64,000 nucleotides of DNA from Amorphoplanes digitatis. Its GTDB lineage: Bacteria; Actinomycetota; Actinomycetes; Mycobacteriales; Micromonosporaceae. Of the stretch, positions 52,435 through 62,166 are shown one piece after another. The stretch is taken from assembly GCF_014205335.1 (NCBI RefSeq), contig NZ_JACHNH010000001.1, forward strand, positions 3,280,501-3,344,500, given 5' to 3'. The position numbers and the translations under genes were made by a program. Position 1 is the stretch's first letter. The number at the start of each line of letters is the position of its first letter. The notes under the pieces are model-generated. The model worked only from the letters and a program-made list of their open reading frames with translations. It made no database searches and was not told where the DNA came from.

Positions 52435-53265
52435 GTGGCCATGCAGTTCTACGCCTCACCCGAGCAGGTCCAGCGCGACCGCTCGGAGTACGCCCGCAAG
52501 GGCATCGCCCGCGGCCGCTCCGCCGTCGTCCTCACCTACGAGGGCGGCGTACTGCTGGTCGCCGAGAACCTCACCTCGCTGCGCAAGATCAGCGAGCTCT
52601 ACGACAGGATCGGCTTCGCGGCCGTCGGCCGCTACAACGAGTTCGAGAGCCTGCGCCGGGCCGGCGTGCGGATGGCAGACCTCAACGGGCTGGCATACGA
52701 CCGGCGGGACGTGACCGGCCGGGCGCTCGCGAACGCATACACCCAGACGCTCGGTGCGATCTTCTCGGAGACGCAGAAGCCCTACGAGGTGGAGATCTGC
52801 GTGGCGCAGGTCGGCGCCGCGCCGGAGGCCGACGAGCTTTACCGGATCACCTACGACGGCTCCGTCCAGGACGAGCCCGGCTTCATGGCCATGGGCGGCT
52901 CGGCCGAGGCCATCTCGACGGTGCTCAAGTCCCGGCACGACGTCGCCGCGGACCTGCCGACCGCCCTGGCCCTGGCCGTCGAGGGCCTGGCCAGCGTCGG
53001 CGGCGAGAACGGCGCCCCGCGCACGCTGGGCGCGGCCCAGCTCGAGGTGGCGGTGCTGGACCGCCGCCGCATGGGCCGCGCGTTCCGCCGCATCTCCGGC
53101 GCGGCCCTGACCACCCTGCTCGAGGGCGGCAAGGACCAGCCGGAGAAGGAGATCGGGGAGGCCGGCGACGTCGCCCCGCCGGCACCCGGCGAGGACAAGC
53201 CGACCGTTTCGGCCGCGTCGACCGACCTCGAAGGCAAGGAGCCCACCGACACCGACGCCTCCTGA
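52435..53265 (+). CDS. prcA: 20S proteasome alpha subunit PrcA
   Basis: 276 aa from a GTG (AAGGAG 10 nt upstream); an ATG two codons on is an alternative. The N-terminal gate segment [25 protein letters not shown] and [11 protein letters not shown] are typical alpha-ring features. Non-catalytic outer ring that docks Arc through its C-terminal QYL motif. The last 50 residues are acidic, Pro/Thr-rich and probably disordered ([22 protein letters not shown]), longer than the M. tuberculosis tail. Confidence 0.96.
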   Translation: MAMQFYASPEQVQRDRSEYARKGIARGRSAVVLTYEGGVLLVAENLTSLRKISELYDRIGFAAVGRYNEFESLRRAGVRMADLNGLAYDRRDVTGRALANAYTQTLGAIFSETQKPYEVEICVAQVGAAPEADELYRITYDGSVQDEPGFMAMGGSAEAISTVLKSRHDVAADLPTALALAVEGLASVGGENGAPRTLGAAQLEVAVLDRRRMGRAFRRISGAALTTLLEGGKDQPEKEIGEAGDVAPPAPGEDKPTVSAASTDLEGKEPTDTDAS

Positions 53266-53435
53266 CACCGCACCACCCAGCCCAGGCCCACCCCCTCCCG
53301 CCGCCACCACCGCGACGGGGCCGGGGGCGGCGCCGGGACGCCTGACGCACCCGCCCGGCAAGGCGCGGGTCGCGGCGGCGCGGTCCCTCGGCGCGGCGCC
53401 GGATGCGGCGGCGCGGTCTGGCTGTGGTGGGATTC

Positions 53436-54410
53436 TCAGTCAATGACCAGGGGGCGCCACCAGTCGCGGTGGTCGCGGTACCACTGGACCGTGTCCGCGA
53501 GGCCGGCGGTGAAGTCGACCCGGGGGCGGTAGCCGAGTTCGCGGCGGATCAGGTCGTCGTCGAGGGCGTAGCGCTGGTCGTGGCCCTTGCGGTCCGCGGT
53601 CGTCTCGACGCTGTCCCAGTCGGCGTCGCACGCCTTCAGCAGCAGTGCGGTCAGGTCCCGGTTCGACAGCTCCCTGTCGCCGCCGACGTGGTAGACCTCG
53701 CCGGGCCGCCCGTTCAGGAGCACCAGCGCGGTGCCCCGGCAGTGGTCGTCGACGTGCACCCAGTCGCGCACCTGGGTCCCGTCGCCGTACAGGGGCACCG
53801 TGCGGCCCTCCAGCAGGTTCGTGACGAAGCGGGGGATCAGCTTCTCGGGGTGCTGGTAGGGCCCGTAGTTGTTGGCGCAGCGGGTCACCATGACCGGCAG
53901 CCCGTGCGTGCGGTGGTACGCCAGCGCCAGCAGGTCCGAGCCCGCCTTCGTGGCGGCGTACGGGGAGTTGGGCGACAGCGGCGACCGCTCGGTCCAGGCG
54001 CCGGTGGCGATCGAGCCGTACACCTCGTCGGTGGAGACGTGCACGAAGCGGGACGTGCCGTGCCGCAGGGCCGCGTCCAGCAGCACCTGGGTGCCGACCA
54101 CGTTCGTCGTGGCGAACTCCGCGGCGCCCGCGATGGAGCGGTCGACGTGCGACTCGGCGGCGAAGTGCACCACCGCGTCGTGGCGGGGCAGGACCGACTC
54201 GATCAGGGCCGCGTCGCAGATGTCCCCGGGTACGAAATCGAGGCGCCGGCTCTGGCTCACCGGGTTCAGGTTGTCGAAGTTGCCGGCGTAGGTGAGCTTG
54301 TCCAGCACCGTGATCCGGACGCCCTCGAGACCCGGCAGCGCGTCGGCGAGCGCGGTGCGGACGAAGTGTGAGCCGATGAAGCCGGCGCCGCCGGTGACCA
54401 GAAGATTCAT
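53436..54410 (-). CDS. rfbB: dTDP-glucose 4,6-dehydratase (RmlB/RfbB)
   Basis: 324 aa from the ATG at 54410; TACACT lies 8 nt upstream. NAD-binding GGAGFIGSH, catalytic STDEVYGS (Thr-Asp-Glu) and YAATKAG (Tyr-x3-Lys), with NNYGPYQHPEKLIP typical of RmlB. Makes dTDP-4-keto-6-deoxyglucose for deoxysugars. It is on the opposite strand between prcA and pafA, so it interrupts the proteasome cluster. No rmlA/C/D is nearby; a related NDP-sugar dehydratase is not excluded. Confidence 0.9.
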   Translation of the reverse strand: MNLLVTGGAGFIGSHFVRTALADALPGLEGVRITVLDKLTYAGNFDNLNPVSQSRRLDFVPGDICDAALIESVLPRHDAVVHFAAESHVDRSIAGAAEFATTNVVGTQVLLDAALRHGTSRFVHVSTDEVYGSIATGAWTERSPLSPNSPYAATKAGSDLLALAYHRTHGLPVMVTRCANNYGPYQHPEKLIPRFVTNLLEGRTVPLYGDGTQVRDWVHVDDHCRGTALVLLNGRPGEVYHVGGDRELSNRDLTALLLKACDADWDSVETTADRKGHDQRYALDDDLIRRELGYRPRVDFTAGLADTVQWYRDHRDWWRPLVID

Positions 54411-54526
54411 CAAGCGAGAGTGTATCCGCAGGTCGGGGGCCTGGTAGTTGATCTCGGTCCGGCGAGGCCACGCTGTGCATCGGTGAAACGGCGCGTTGTC
54501 ACTGCCGCGAGCGGCACTTGTGAGGC

Positions 54527-54532
54527 TAGTGT
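54527..54532 (+). promoter_or_regulatory. -10 box of leaderless pafA
   Basis: TAGTGT, 6 nt before the ATG at 54539. Gives pafA an independent promoter from prcBA. Confidence 0.5.
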
Positions 54533-54538
54533 TTCGTC

Positions 54539-55897
54539 ATGGAACGGCGAATTTTCGGCCTCGAAACCGAGTACGGAGTCACCTGCACCTATCGGGGGCA
54601 GCGGCGGCTGTCGCCCGACGAGGTGGCCCGCTACCTGTTCCGCCGAGTGGTGTCCTGGGGACGCTCCAGCAACGTATTCCTCCGCAACGGTGCCCGCCTA
54701 TACCTCGACGTCGGTTCCCACCCCGAGTACGCAACGCCCGAGTGTGACTCCGTCACCGACCTGGTCGCACACGACCGCGCCGGCGAGCGGATCCTCGAGG
54801 GCCTCCTCGTCGACGCCGAGAAGCGTCTGCACGACGAGGGCATCGCGGGCGAGATCTACCTGTTCAAGAACAACACCGACTCGGCCGGCAACTCGTACGG
54901 CTGCCACGAGAACTACCTGGTGAGCCGCCACGGTGAGTTCGGCCGGCTCGCCGACGTCCTCATCCCGTTCCTCGTCACCCGCCAGCTCATCTGCGGCGCC
55001 GGCAAGGTGCTGCAGACGCCGCGCGGCGCGGTCTTCTGCCTCTCGCAGCGCGCCGAGCACATCTGGGAGGGCGTCTCCAGCGCCACCACGCGCAGCCGCC
55101 CGATCATCAACACCCGCGACGAGCCGCACGCCGACGCCGAGCGCTACCGGCGCCTGCACGTCATCGTGGGCGACTCCAACATGAACGAGGTCACGACGCT
55201 GCTCAAGGTCGGCAGCGCCGACATCGTGCTGCGGATGATCGAGGCCGGCGTGGTCATGCGCGACCTGTCGCTGGAGAACCCGATCCGGGCGATCCGCGAG
55301 GTCTCGCACGACATCACCGGCCGCCGCAAGATCCGCCTGGCCAACAACAAAGAGGTCAGCGCCCTCGAGATCCAGCAGGAGTACCTGGCCAAGGCGACCG
55401 AGTTCGTCGAGCGCCGCGGTGGCGACCCCACCGCCAAGCGCGTCGTCGAGCTCTGGGGCCGGGTGCTCAACGCGATCGAGAACGGCGACCTCGGCCCGGT
55501 CTCCCGCGAGATCGACTGGGTGTCGAAGTACAAGCTGATCGAGCGTTACCAGGCCAAGCACGAGATCCCGATGAGCCACCCGCGGATCGCCCAGCTGGAC
55601 CTGGCGTACCACGACGTGCGCCGCGGCCGCGGCCTGTACGCGCTGATGGAGAAGCGCAGGCAGGTCGACCGGATCTCCAACGACCTCGAGATCTTCGAGG
55701 CGAAGGAGACCCCGCCGCAGACGACCCGCGCCCGGCTGCGCGGCGAGTTCATCCGGCACGCGCAGGAGAAGCGCCGCGACTTCACGGTCGACTGGGTGCA
55801 TCTCAAGCTGAACGACCAGGCGCAGCGCACGGTGCTGTGCAAGGACCCGTTCCGGGCGTACGACGAGCGCGTGGAGCGCCTGATCGCCAGTATGTGA
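54539..55897 (+). CDS. pafA: Pup ligase PafA
   Basis: 452 aa. Activates Pup Glu with ATP and forms an isopeptide bond with substrate lysines. Glutamine-synthetase-like motifs: [30 protein letters not shown] (Asp57 corresponds to the catalytic Asp), [19 protein letters not shown] and [13 protein letters not shown]. It lacks the Dop-specific loop. C-terminal domain with [25 protein letters not shown]. Intact. Followed 26 nt later by a small membrane protein. Confidence 0.97.
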   Translation: MERRIFGLETEYGVTCTYRGQRRLSPDEVARYLFRRVVSWGRSSNVFLRNGARLYLDVGSHPEYATPECDSVTDLVAHDRAGERILEGLLVDAEKRLHDEGIAGEIYLFKNNTDSAGNSYGCHENYLVSRHGEFGRLADVLIPFLVTRQLICGAGKVLQTPRGAVFCLSQRAEHIWEGVSSATTRSRPIINTRDEPHADAERYRRLHVIVGDSNMNEVTTLLKVGSADIVLRMIEAGVVMRDLSLENPIRAIREVSHDITGRRKIRLANNKEVSALEIQQEYLAKATEFVERRGGDPTAKRVVELWGRVLNAIENGDLGPVSREIDWVSKYKLIERYQAKHEIPMSHPRIAQLDLAYHDVRRGRGLYALMEKRRQVDRISNDLEIFEAKETPPQTTRARLRGEFIRHAQEKRRDFTVDWVHLKLNDQAQRTVLCKDPFRAYDERVERLIASM

Positions 55898-55923
55898 AAC
55901 CGAGCGGCTAGGCTGGTCAGGCC

Positions 55924-56145
55924 ATGACGACGCCATCGCACGATCCTGACCAGCAGCCGCCCGGCAGCAAGCCGGAGCGGTCGATCGAGGATGTGATGTG
56001 GCAGCGCGTCGGGCGCCGCCGCGACCGCGTGCACTCCCAGGTCCAGCAGGCCCGCAGCGGCAGGCACCTGGTACCGACCTGGCTCATGGCGACCGTGCTG
56101 GGCCTGATCCTGCTCGGCTGGCTCTACATCATCTTCTTCGACTGA
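55924..56145 (+). CDS. Small single-span membrane protein
   Basis: 73 aa. Charged, Pro-rich N-terminus, basic middle (WQRVGRRRDRVHSQ) and one C-terminal membrane helix (WLMATVLGLILLGWLYIIFF), so the N-terminus likely faces the cytoplasm. TAGGCT (55909-55914) is 9 nt before the ATG. Function unknown. Its stop overlaps a shared hairpin with the convergent DUF3866 gene. Confidence 0.72.
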   Translation: MTTPSHDPDQQPPGSKPERSIEDVMWQRVGRRRDRVHSQVQQARSGRHLVPTWLMATVLGLILLGWLYIIFFD

Positions 56146-56170
56146 CCCGGCCGCCCGCGCGCCGGGTCAG
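56142..56170. terminator. Bidirectional terminator hairpin
   Basis: CTGACCCGGC pairs with GCCGGGTCAG (10 bp, 9-nt loop) and includes both convergent stop codons. Confidence 0.7.
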
Positions 56171-57249
56171 ACGATGAGCGTGGCCGCGTGCCGGCCGGCC
56201 GCGGCGGCCGTGATGAAGTAGGCGTGGTCCTGCGCGAGGCCGCGGCCCATCGTGGACAGCCGCACCGGGCTCGCCTCCAGCGCCGCGTCGAGGCCCGCCG
56301 TCGGCACCCGGACCAGGCGGTGCAGCTCCGCCAGCGGTGCCAGGTCCGCCTCGACCTCCTTCGCCAGGTCGACCGGCAGGTCGTCCGGGATCACCAGGTC
56401 GGCCGGGACCAGGGCAACCCTCCCGTACGCGGTCAGGCTGTGGTGCGAGACGCCGCGGTGGCGGGGACGACCGTCGCCGTCCGAGATGCGCAGCGAGGCG
56501 ACCGGTGCGCCGCGCAGCGCGACCGTCGCGTTGATCGTCTCGCCGAGGGCGACACCCGAGAAGCCCCAGGCGGTACCCGTGCCGAGGTTGCCCGGGCCCT
56601 GCGCGACGATCGTCACGTCCGCGCCGAGCACGTGCCGCGCCGCCAGCAGCCCCGTGTGGACCGTGCTCGCCTCGAGGTCGCCGCCGAAGGCCTGGCCGGT
56701 CGTCACCGTTCCGGCCAGCCGGTCGCGCAGGCCGTCCAGGGTGCGGGAGAACCAGGCCGGCAGCGCGCCGCCGTCGGTCATCACGTACGCGACCCGGGCG
56801 TCGGGGCGGTCCGCGTGGATCCCGGCCAGGATCGCCGGCAGGGCCGAGTGCAGGTCGGCGGTCACCACCGGCATGCCGTCGAGGCTGTCCGCCCTCGCCA
56901 TCACCTCGCGGTGCGGTGAGGCCTCCTCGTCCACGCCGAGCAGGATCGGCTGGAGCGGCGTGTACCGGGCCTTGACCAGGTGACCCGAGTCGCGGTCGGT
57001 GCCGGACTCCGGCGGGTCGGCGGGCAGGCGGTCAGGGAGGGCGACCACCAGCGCGTAGCCGCCGGTGCCGAGCCCCATCACCAGCGCGCCGACGTTCAGC
57101 AGGACCCGGTCGCCGGCCGCGGGTGCCCCGGTCAGCTCCGGGTACGCGAGCGCGCGCACCGTGCCCTCGTCGGTCGTCACATCGAGCTCGAGGGCGCCGC
57201 GCCACTCACGCCGTACCGTCGTGACCGTTCCTGATCGCCAGCGCACCAT
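56167..57249 (-). CDS. DUF3866 family protein
   Basis: 360 aa. Starts MVRWRSGTVTTVRREWRGALELDV; GTGGYALVVALP, PDARVAYVMTDGGALPAWFSR and VAQGPGNLGTGTAWGFSG are features of the DUF3866 family encoded next to pafA/pafB in actinobacteria. TAGGGT on the minus strand (57257-57262) is 7 nt before the ATG. Soluble, no known enzymatic motif. Divergent from pafB with 166 bp between starts. Role in pupylation or DNA-damage response unknown. Confidence 0.88.
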   Translation of the reverse strand: MVRWRSGTVTTVRREWRGALELDVTTDEGTVRALAYPELTGAPAAGDRVLLNVGALVMGLGTGGYALVVALPDRLPADPPESGTDRDSGHLVKARYTPLQPILLGVDEEASPHREVMARADSLDGMPVVTADLHSALPAILAGIHADRPDARVAYVMTDGGALPAWFSRTLDGLRDRLAGTVTTGQAFGGDLEASTVHTGLLAARHVLGADVTIVAQGPGNLGTGTAWGFSGVALGETINATVALRGAPVASLRISDGDGRPRHRGVSHHSLTAYGRVALVPADLVIPDDLPVDLAKEVEADLAPLAELHRLVRVPTAGLDAALEASPVRLSTMGRGLAQDHAYFITAAAAGRHAATLIV

Positions 57250-57401
57250 GACGGCGACCCTATCGGCCGACCACGGCGCGGCGCAGCGGAGCGGGTACTC
57301 TATCGGGTGTTTTCGGGTGATTCGGCGGCGGACGGGACCCCTCGACGGGTGCGAATGCCCGTGCGCGGCCTGCGCATACCGCTATCGGGCTGGGTTGCTG
57401 C

Positions 57402-57407
57402 TAGCGT
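57402..57407 (+). promoter_or_regulatory. -10 box of leaderless pafB
   Basis: TAGCGT, 7 nt before the GTG at 57415; supports that start over the longer one at 57307. Confidence 0.5.
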
Positions 57408-57414
57408 TTCGGTC

Positions 57415-58410
57415 GTGTCGCGGACCCGCACCGAGCGCCTGGTGAACCTGGTGATCTGCCTGCTGTCCACGCGACGGTTCCTGACCGCCGCGCAGATCGC
57501 CGCGACCGTGCCCGGCTACGAGCACGACCCCGACGATCCCCGCGACCACGAGGCGTTCCAGCGCAAGTTCGAGCGGGACAAGGCCGAGCTGCGTGAGCTG
57601 GGCGTTCCGCTCGAGACGGGCCTGTCGAGCGCGTTCGACACCGAGTCCGGCTACCGCATCGCCCACCGGGAGTACGCCCTACCCGAGATACCCCTCGAGC
57701 CGGACGAGGCGGCCGCCGTCGGCATCGCGGCCCGGCTCTGGCAGCACGCCGGCCTCGCCGCCGCCGCGTCCTCCGGGCTGGCCAAGCTGCGCGCCGCCGG
57801 TGTCGAGGTCGACCCGCAGGCCACCCTCGGTGTGGAGCCGGTCGTCACGGTCGACCCGGCGTTCGGCCCGCTGACCGGTGCCGCCCGCAAGCGCCGGGCG
57901 GTCACCTTCTCCTACCGGGTACCCGAGGTCGACGAGCCGTCCACCCGCCGGCTCCAGCCGTGGGGCGTCGTCTGCTGGCAGGGCCGGTGGTACGTGGTCG
58001 GCCACGACCGCGACCGCGACGCGACCCGCTGCTTCCGGCTGTCGCGCATCGTCGGGCCGGTCCGCGCGGTCGGTCCCGAGGGCGCGTTCACCCCGCCGGC
58101 GAACGTCGACCTGATCAGCCACGTCTCGCGGAGGTTCGGCCCGGTCGAGCGCAACGGGCGCGCCACCGTGCTGGTCCGCACCGGGCGGGCCGCCGGGCTG
58201 CGCCGGCTCGCGGTGGAGACCGTGCCCGGCCCCGACGGCGATCGCCTGACCCTGCCGTACTCCGACGTGGAGTGGCTGGCCTCGCGGCTGGTCGGCTACG
58301 GCGCGGACGTGCGCGCCGACGGGCCGCCGGAGCTGCGCGAAGCGGTCATCCAGCAGCTCAAGGAGGTCGTGGCGCGCCACGAGCGGGTGCTTCCCGCGGT
58401 GCTGCGGTGA
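57415..58410 (+). CDS. pafB: WYL-domain transcriptional activator PafB
   Basis: 331 aa from the GTG at 57415. N-terminal winged helix (RTERLVNLVICLLSTRRFLTAAQIAA) and a WYL domain in the middle (RRLQPWGVVCWQGRWYVVGHDRDRDATRCFRLSRI), then a WCX C-terminal extension. With PafC it forms the activator of the LexA-independent DNA-damage response in mycobacteria (established). The stop overlaps the pafC GTG (GTGA), indicating coupled synthesis of the two partners. Confidence 0.95.
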   Translation: MSRTRTERLVNLVICLLSTRRFLTAAQIAATVPGYEHDPDDPRDHEAFQRKFERDKAELRELGVPLETGLSSAFDTESGYRIAHREYALPEIPLEPDEAAAVGIAARLWQHAGLAAAASSGLAKLRAAGVEVDPQATLGVEPVVTVDPAFGPLTGAARKRRAVTFSYRVPEVDEPSTRRLQPWGVVCWQGRWYVVGHDRDRDATRCFRLSRIVGPVRAVGPEGAFTPPANVDLISHVSRRFGPVERNGRATVLVRTGRAAGLRRLAVETVPGPDGDRLTLPYSDVEWLASRLVGYGADVRADGPPELREAVIQQLKEVVARHERVLPAVLR

Positions 58411-59393
58411 CGCCTGTGCCCCGTACCCGGGAGAACAAGGCCTCGGCCGACCGCCTGGGCCGGCTGCTCAATCTCGTGCCCTACCTGCTCGGACGCCCGG
58501 GGATTCTGGTCGCCGAGGCGGCGGCCGCGTTCGGGATCACCGAGCGTCAGCTGCGCGAGGACCTCGAGCTGCTGTGGGTCTGCGGCCTGCCGGGCTACGG
58601 CCCGGGCGACCTGATCGACATGGCGCTCGACGGCGACCGGGTGACCATCACCTACGACGCCGGCATCGACCGGCCGCTGCGGCTCAACCCGGACGAGGCG
58701 CTGGCCCTGGTGGTGGCGTTGCGGATGCTGGCCGAGACGCCGGGGATCGGGTCGCGGGACGCGATCGAGCGGGCGCTCGCCAAGATCGAGAACGCGACCG
58801 GCGACGTCGTCGACACCCCGGTCGCGGTGCGGCTGCCCGCGGACGTCGCGAAGGTCGACGAGATCCGCGGCGCGGTCGAGCGCCGGCACGCGCTGCGGCT
58901 GACCTACTACACGGCCGCCCGGGACGAGACCAGCGAGCGGGTCGTCGACCCGATGCGGATGCTGATGGTCGGCCCGCGCGCGTACCTGGAGGCCTGGTGC
59001 CGTCGCGCCGAGGCCACCCGGCTCTTCAGGGTGGACCGCATCGACGCGTTCACCGAGCTGGACGAGCCGTCCGCGCCGCCGGCGCGGGCGGTGCCGCACG
59101 ACGTGAGCGACGGCGTGTTCCACCCGACGCCGGACCTGCCGCTGGTCACCCTCCGGGTCGGCCGGGGCAGCCGGTGGATCACCGAGTACTACCCGTGCGA
59201 GGAGGTCCGGCGCGACGGGGACGAGTGGATCGTGACGATGCGGGTCACGGATCTGGGCTGGGCGCAGCGGCTGCTGCTGGGGCTCGGCCCGGACGTGACC
59301 GTGGTCGGCCCGGTGGAGCTGGTCGACCGGATCCGCGAACAGGCCACGACCGCGCTGGACCAGTACGCGGCGCCCGCGCCGGCCACCGCCTAA
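58407..59393 (+). CDS. pafC: WYL-domain transcriptional activator PafC
   Basis: 328 aa from the GTG at 58407, overlapping the pafB stop; the larger open frame upstream lies inside pafB and is rejected. Helix-turn-helix in LLNLVPYLLGRPGILVAEAAAAFGITERQLREDL, WYL domain with RVVDPMRMLMVGPRAYLEAWCRRAEATRLFRVDRI, then WCX tail. Partner of PafB. The TAA stop begins a TAAGCT box that serves the next gene. Confidence 0.95.
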   Translation: MTPVPRTRENKASADRLGRLLNLVPYLLGRPGILVAEAAAAFGITERQLREDLELLWVCGLPGYGPGDLIDMALDGDRVTITYDAGIDRPLRLNPDEALALVVALRMLAETPGIGSRDAIERALAKIENATGDVVDTPVAVRLPADVAKVDEIRGAVERRHALRLTYYTAARDETSERVVDPMRMLMVGPRAYLEAWCRRAEATRLFRVDRIDAFTELDEPSAPPARAVPHDVSDGVFHPTPDLPLVTLRVGRGSRWITEYYPCEEVRRDGDEWIVTMRVTDLGWAQRLLLGLGPDVTVVGPVELVDRIREQATTALDQYAAPAPATA

Positions 59394-59403
59394 GCTGTCC
59401 GCC

Positions 59404-59679
59404 ATGGTGACGTGGATCGTGATCGCCGTGGTGGTCCTCGCCGTGATCATTCTGGTGGCCTCCGTGCTGTCCGTGCTGGGCCGGCTCTCGGGCCTGGAAC
59501 GCGCCGCGCGCAAGCTGGAGCGGCGGCAGCAGGAGGCGATGAGGTTGCAGGAGCGCGCGGCCGTGCTGGAGCGGTCCGCCGCAGGCGTGCAGGACCGGGC
59601 CGAACTCATGCAGTCCCGGCTGGCCGCGATCAGGCCGGGTCACGGGTCGGACGAAAAACACTCCTTACAGAAGGCGTGA
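59404..59679 (+). CDS. Small membrane-anchored coiled-coil protein
   Basis: 91 aa. One N-terminal membrane helix (TWIVIAVVVLAVIILVASVLSVL), then about 55 residues of coiled coil (ERAARKLERRQQEAMRLQERAAVLERSAAGVQDRAELM). The ATG follows TAAGCT by 7 nt; that box overlaps the pafC stop codon. Small proteins of this shape often occur between pafC and tatA; function unknown. Confidence 0.75.
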   Translation: MVTWIVIAVVVLAVIILVASVLSVLGRLSGLERAARKLERRQQEAMRLQERAAVLERSAAGVQDRAELMQSRLAAIRPGHGSDEKHSLQKA

Positions 59680-59701
59680 CGGCCGTGGTAGCGTGCGGCG
59701 T

Positions 59702-59730
59702 TCCCGGGGCCTTGTCCGAAATCCCCGGGA
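59702..59730 (+). terminator. Hairpin upstream of tatA
   Basis: TCCCGGGG pairs with CCCCGGGA (8 bp, 13-nt loop) in the gap before tatA. It may end the paf transcript. A TACGAT -10-like box at 59782-59787 could restart transcription for tatA. Confidence 0.5.
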
Positions 59731-59835
59731 CCTGAACGCAAACAAACAGGTCCGGCAGGGGTCTCTCACAACAACCACACGTACGATGGACCCGCATCAC
59801 CCGTCAGGACCCTGATCGACCGACTGGAGCTATCC

Positions 59836-60162
59836 ATGGGCGCCCTCAAGCCGTGGCACATCGCCATCTTCGTAGTCGTGCTCGTGCTGTTGTTCGGCGC
59901 GAAGCGGCTGCCGGACGCGGCCCGGTCGCTCGGCCGCTCGCTGCGGATCATCAAGGCTGAGACGAAGGGTCTCGTCGACAACGACGACAACGTCGCCGAG
60001 AAGGCCGAGCCGCAGTACTCGCGGCAGCCGTTGCAGCCCAACGAGATCCAGCAGCCCGGCCAGCCGGGTTCCCCGCAGGCGCCGCCTGCGAACGGCCAGC
60101 AGTTCCAGCAGCCGCCGGCCCAGCCTTACGTGGACCCGGTGCAGCGCACCAACGACCGCTGA
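59836..60162 (+). CDS. tatA: Sec-independent translocase subunit TatA
   Basis: 108 aa. Short N-terminal membrane helix ([14 protein letters not shown]), the [21 protein letters not shown] hinge and amphipathic helix define TatA, which forms the translocation pore for folded proteins. A Gln/Pro-rich tail follows ([18 protein letters not shown]). GGAG precedes the ATG. Followed 6 nt later by tatC. No tatB is present here. Confidence 0.95.
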   Translation: MGALKPWHIAIFVVVLVLLFGAKRLPDAARSLGRSLRIIKAETKGLVDNDDNVAEKAEPQYSRQPLQPNEIQQPGQPGSPQAPPANGQQFQQPPAQPYVDPVQRTNDR

Positions 60163-60168
60163 CCCACC

Positions 60169-61131
60169 GTGGCCTTCTCCCTCAGCCGTCGGGGGCCGAG
60201 CAAGTTCGAGCAGGCCTCCGACGGTTCGATGACCCTGATCGAGCACGTCCGGGAGTTGCGTAACCGTCTCTTCTGGTCGTCGCTGGGCATCATCGGCGGC
60301 CTGATCATCGGCTTCATCATCTCCGGCTGGGTCTTCGACGTCCTCAAGGACCCGTACTGCTCGCTGCCCAGCTCGTGGGCCATCAACGCCCAGGGCGAGC
60401 GGGTCTGCAACTTCATCGTGCTCGGTGTCGCCGACTCGCTCATCCTCAAGCTGAAGATCGCCCTGTGGGTCGGCCTGATCCTCGGCGCGCCGGTCTGGAT
60501 GTACCAGCTCTGGGCCTTCATCGCGCCGGGCCTGCACCGGCACGAGCGCAAGTGGGCGTACGTCTTCGTGGCCATCGCGGCGCCGCTGTTCATCGGCGGC
60601 GCGGTGCTCGCGTACTTCGTCGTCAAGCACAGCCTGGCCTTCATCCAGGAGGCCGGCATCCTGGGCGTGACAACCCAGCTCGAGGTCGGCGCGTACGTCG
60701 GCTTCGTGACGAACATGATCCTGTTGTTCGGCGTGGCGTTCGAGTTCCCGCTGATCCTGCTGATGCTCAACTTCACCGGCGTGGTGTCCGCGCGCAAGCT
60801 GATGAGCTGGTGGCGGATCGTCGTCTTCCTGTCCTTCGGCTTCGCCGCCATCGCCACGCCGGACCCGGGCCCGTTCGGCATGACGCTGCTCGCGCTCTGC
60901 CTCGTCGTGCTCTACCTGATCGCGGTCGGGGTGGCCTTCCTCAACGACAAGCGCAAGGGCCGCGGCAAGGAGATCTACGCCGGGCTGGACGACGACACCA
61001 TCTCGCCGCTGGAGGACGACCGGGACCCGGTCACCGCGGGCGACCGGATCGAGGCGCCGTCACCCGTCGAGTCCCCGCTGCCGGTGGCGAAACCGTTGCC
61101 GTTGGAGAGCCGGTTCGACGATATGACCTGA
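60169..61131 (+). CDS. tatC: Sec-independent translocase subunit TatC
   Basis: 320 aa, GTG start. Six membrane segments; the N-terminal TLIEHVRELRNRLFWS and the conserved Glu in VAFEFPLILLMLNFTGVV region are TatC signatures for twin-arginine recognition. C-terminal 60 residues are hydrophilic and charged, longer than in E. coli. Operon with tatA. Confidence 0.96.
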   Translation: MAFSLSRRGPSKFEQASDGSMTLIEHVRELRNRLFWSSLGIIGGLIIGFIISGWVFDVLKDPYCSLPSSWAINAQGERVCNFIVLGVADSLILKLKIALWVGLILGAPVWMYQLWAFIAPGLHRHERKWAYVFVAIAAPLFIGGAVLAYFVVKHSLAFIQEAGILGVTTQLEVGAYVGFVTNMILLFGVAFEFPLILLMLNFTGVVSARKLMSWWRIVVFLSFGFAAIATPDPGPFGMTLLALCLVVLYLIAVGVAFLNDKRKGRGKEIYAGLDDDTISPLEDDRDPVTAGDRIEAPSPVESPLPVAKPLPLESRFDDMT

Positions 61132-61144
61132 GGCGACGGCCGGG

Positions 61145-61150
61145 TACCCT
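61145..61150 (+). promoter_or_regulatory. -10 box of the lipid kinase gene
   Basis: TACCCT, 7 nt before the GTG at 61158; leaderless, and it fixes that start. Confidence 0.5.
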
Positions 61151-61157
61151 CCCGGCT

Positions 61158-62057
61158 GTGACGAGCGACGACATCGCGGTGCTGGCCAACCCACTTGCGG
61201 GCAGAGGCCGGCACCGCGGTCTGCTTTCCCAGGTACTCGACCGGCTCGGCGCCTCCGGCCGGACCGTGCGGCTGCTGAGCGCGGCCAGCGCCGAGGAGGC
61301 CGAGAAGGCCTGCCACCGCGCGGTCGCCGAGGGCGTCGGCGCGCTCGTCGGCTTCGGCGGGGACGGCACGCTGCACCGGACGGTGCAGGCGGTGGCCGGC
61401 ACCACCGTCGGCTTCGGCATGGTCCCGGCCGGCACGGGCAACGACTTCGTGGCCGGCACCGGCGTGCCGTCGGACCCCCTGGCCGCGGCGGACGCGATCG
61501 CCGACGCGGTCCGGACCGGGCGCGCCACCGAGATCGACATGGCCCGCGTGACCACCGCGGAGGGCGACGTGCGCTGGTTCGGCGCCGTCCTGGCCGCCGG
61601 CTTCGACGCGATCGTCAACGAGCGCGCCAACCGGATGCGCTGGCCGCGCGGCCCGCGCCGCTACGACCTCGCCATCCTGCTGGAGCTGGCCCGCCTGCGG
61701 CCGCGCGACTACTCGCTGGTCCTCGACGGCGTCGACCACAGCTTCAGCGGGGTCCTGGTCGCCGTCGGCAACTGCGCCAGCTACGGCGGCGGCATGCTGA
61801 TCTGCCCGGACGCCGACCCGGCGGACGGCCTGCTCGACATCGTGGTCGCCGGCCCGCTCGGGCGCGGCGCCGTGGCGCGGCTCAAGCCGCGCCTGCGCCG
61901 CGGCACCCACGTCACCGACCCGGCGGTCACCAGCTACCGCGCCCGGGAGGTCAAGATCGCCTCCGAGGGGATCTTCGGGTACGCGGACGGCGAGCGCGTG
62001 GCGGCGCTGGACCTGGTCGTGACGTGTGTTCCGGGCGCGGTGCGGCTGCTGCGCTGA
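61158..62057 (+). CDS. Diacylglycerol/sphingosine kinase-like lipid kinase
   Basis: 299 aa from the GTG at 61158; the longer open frame upstream lies inside tatC. GFGGDGTLHR is the catalytic GGDGT motif, PAGTGNDFVAG the second nucleotide motif. Matches the DagK/YegS family, which phosphorylates diacylglycerol or related lipids. The lipid substrate is not determined. In Streptomyces this gene also follows tatC as I recall. Confidence 0.92.
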   Translation: MTSDDIAVLANPLAGRGRHRGLLSQVLDRLGASGRTVRLLSAASAEEAEKACHRAVAEGVGALVGFGGDGTLHRTVQAVAGTTVGFGMVPAGTGNDFVAGTGVPSDPLAAADAIADAVRTGRATEIDMARVTTAEGDVRWFGAVLAAGFDAIVNERANRMRWPRGPRRYDLAILLELARLRPRDYSLVLDGVDHSFSGVLVAVGNCASYGGGMLICPDADPADGLLDIVVAGPLGRGAVARLKPRLRRGTHVTDPAVTSYRAREVKIASEGIFGYADGERVAALDLVVTCVPGAVRLLR

Positions 62058-62166
62058 GCCCGCCGCGGGTGCGGTCCGGTTGCCGTCGTGGCTTCGGCGT
62101 CAGCGCCGCCGCGGCGGCGCCGAACGGAGCGGTGAGTCCGCACGCCGCAGACACGAGGGAGACCGT

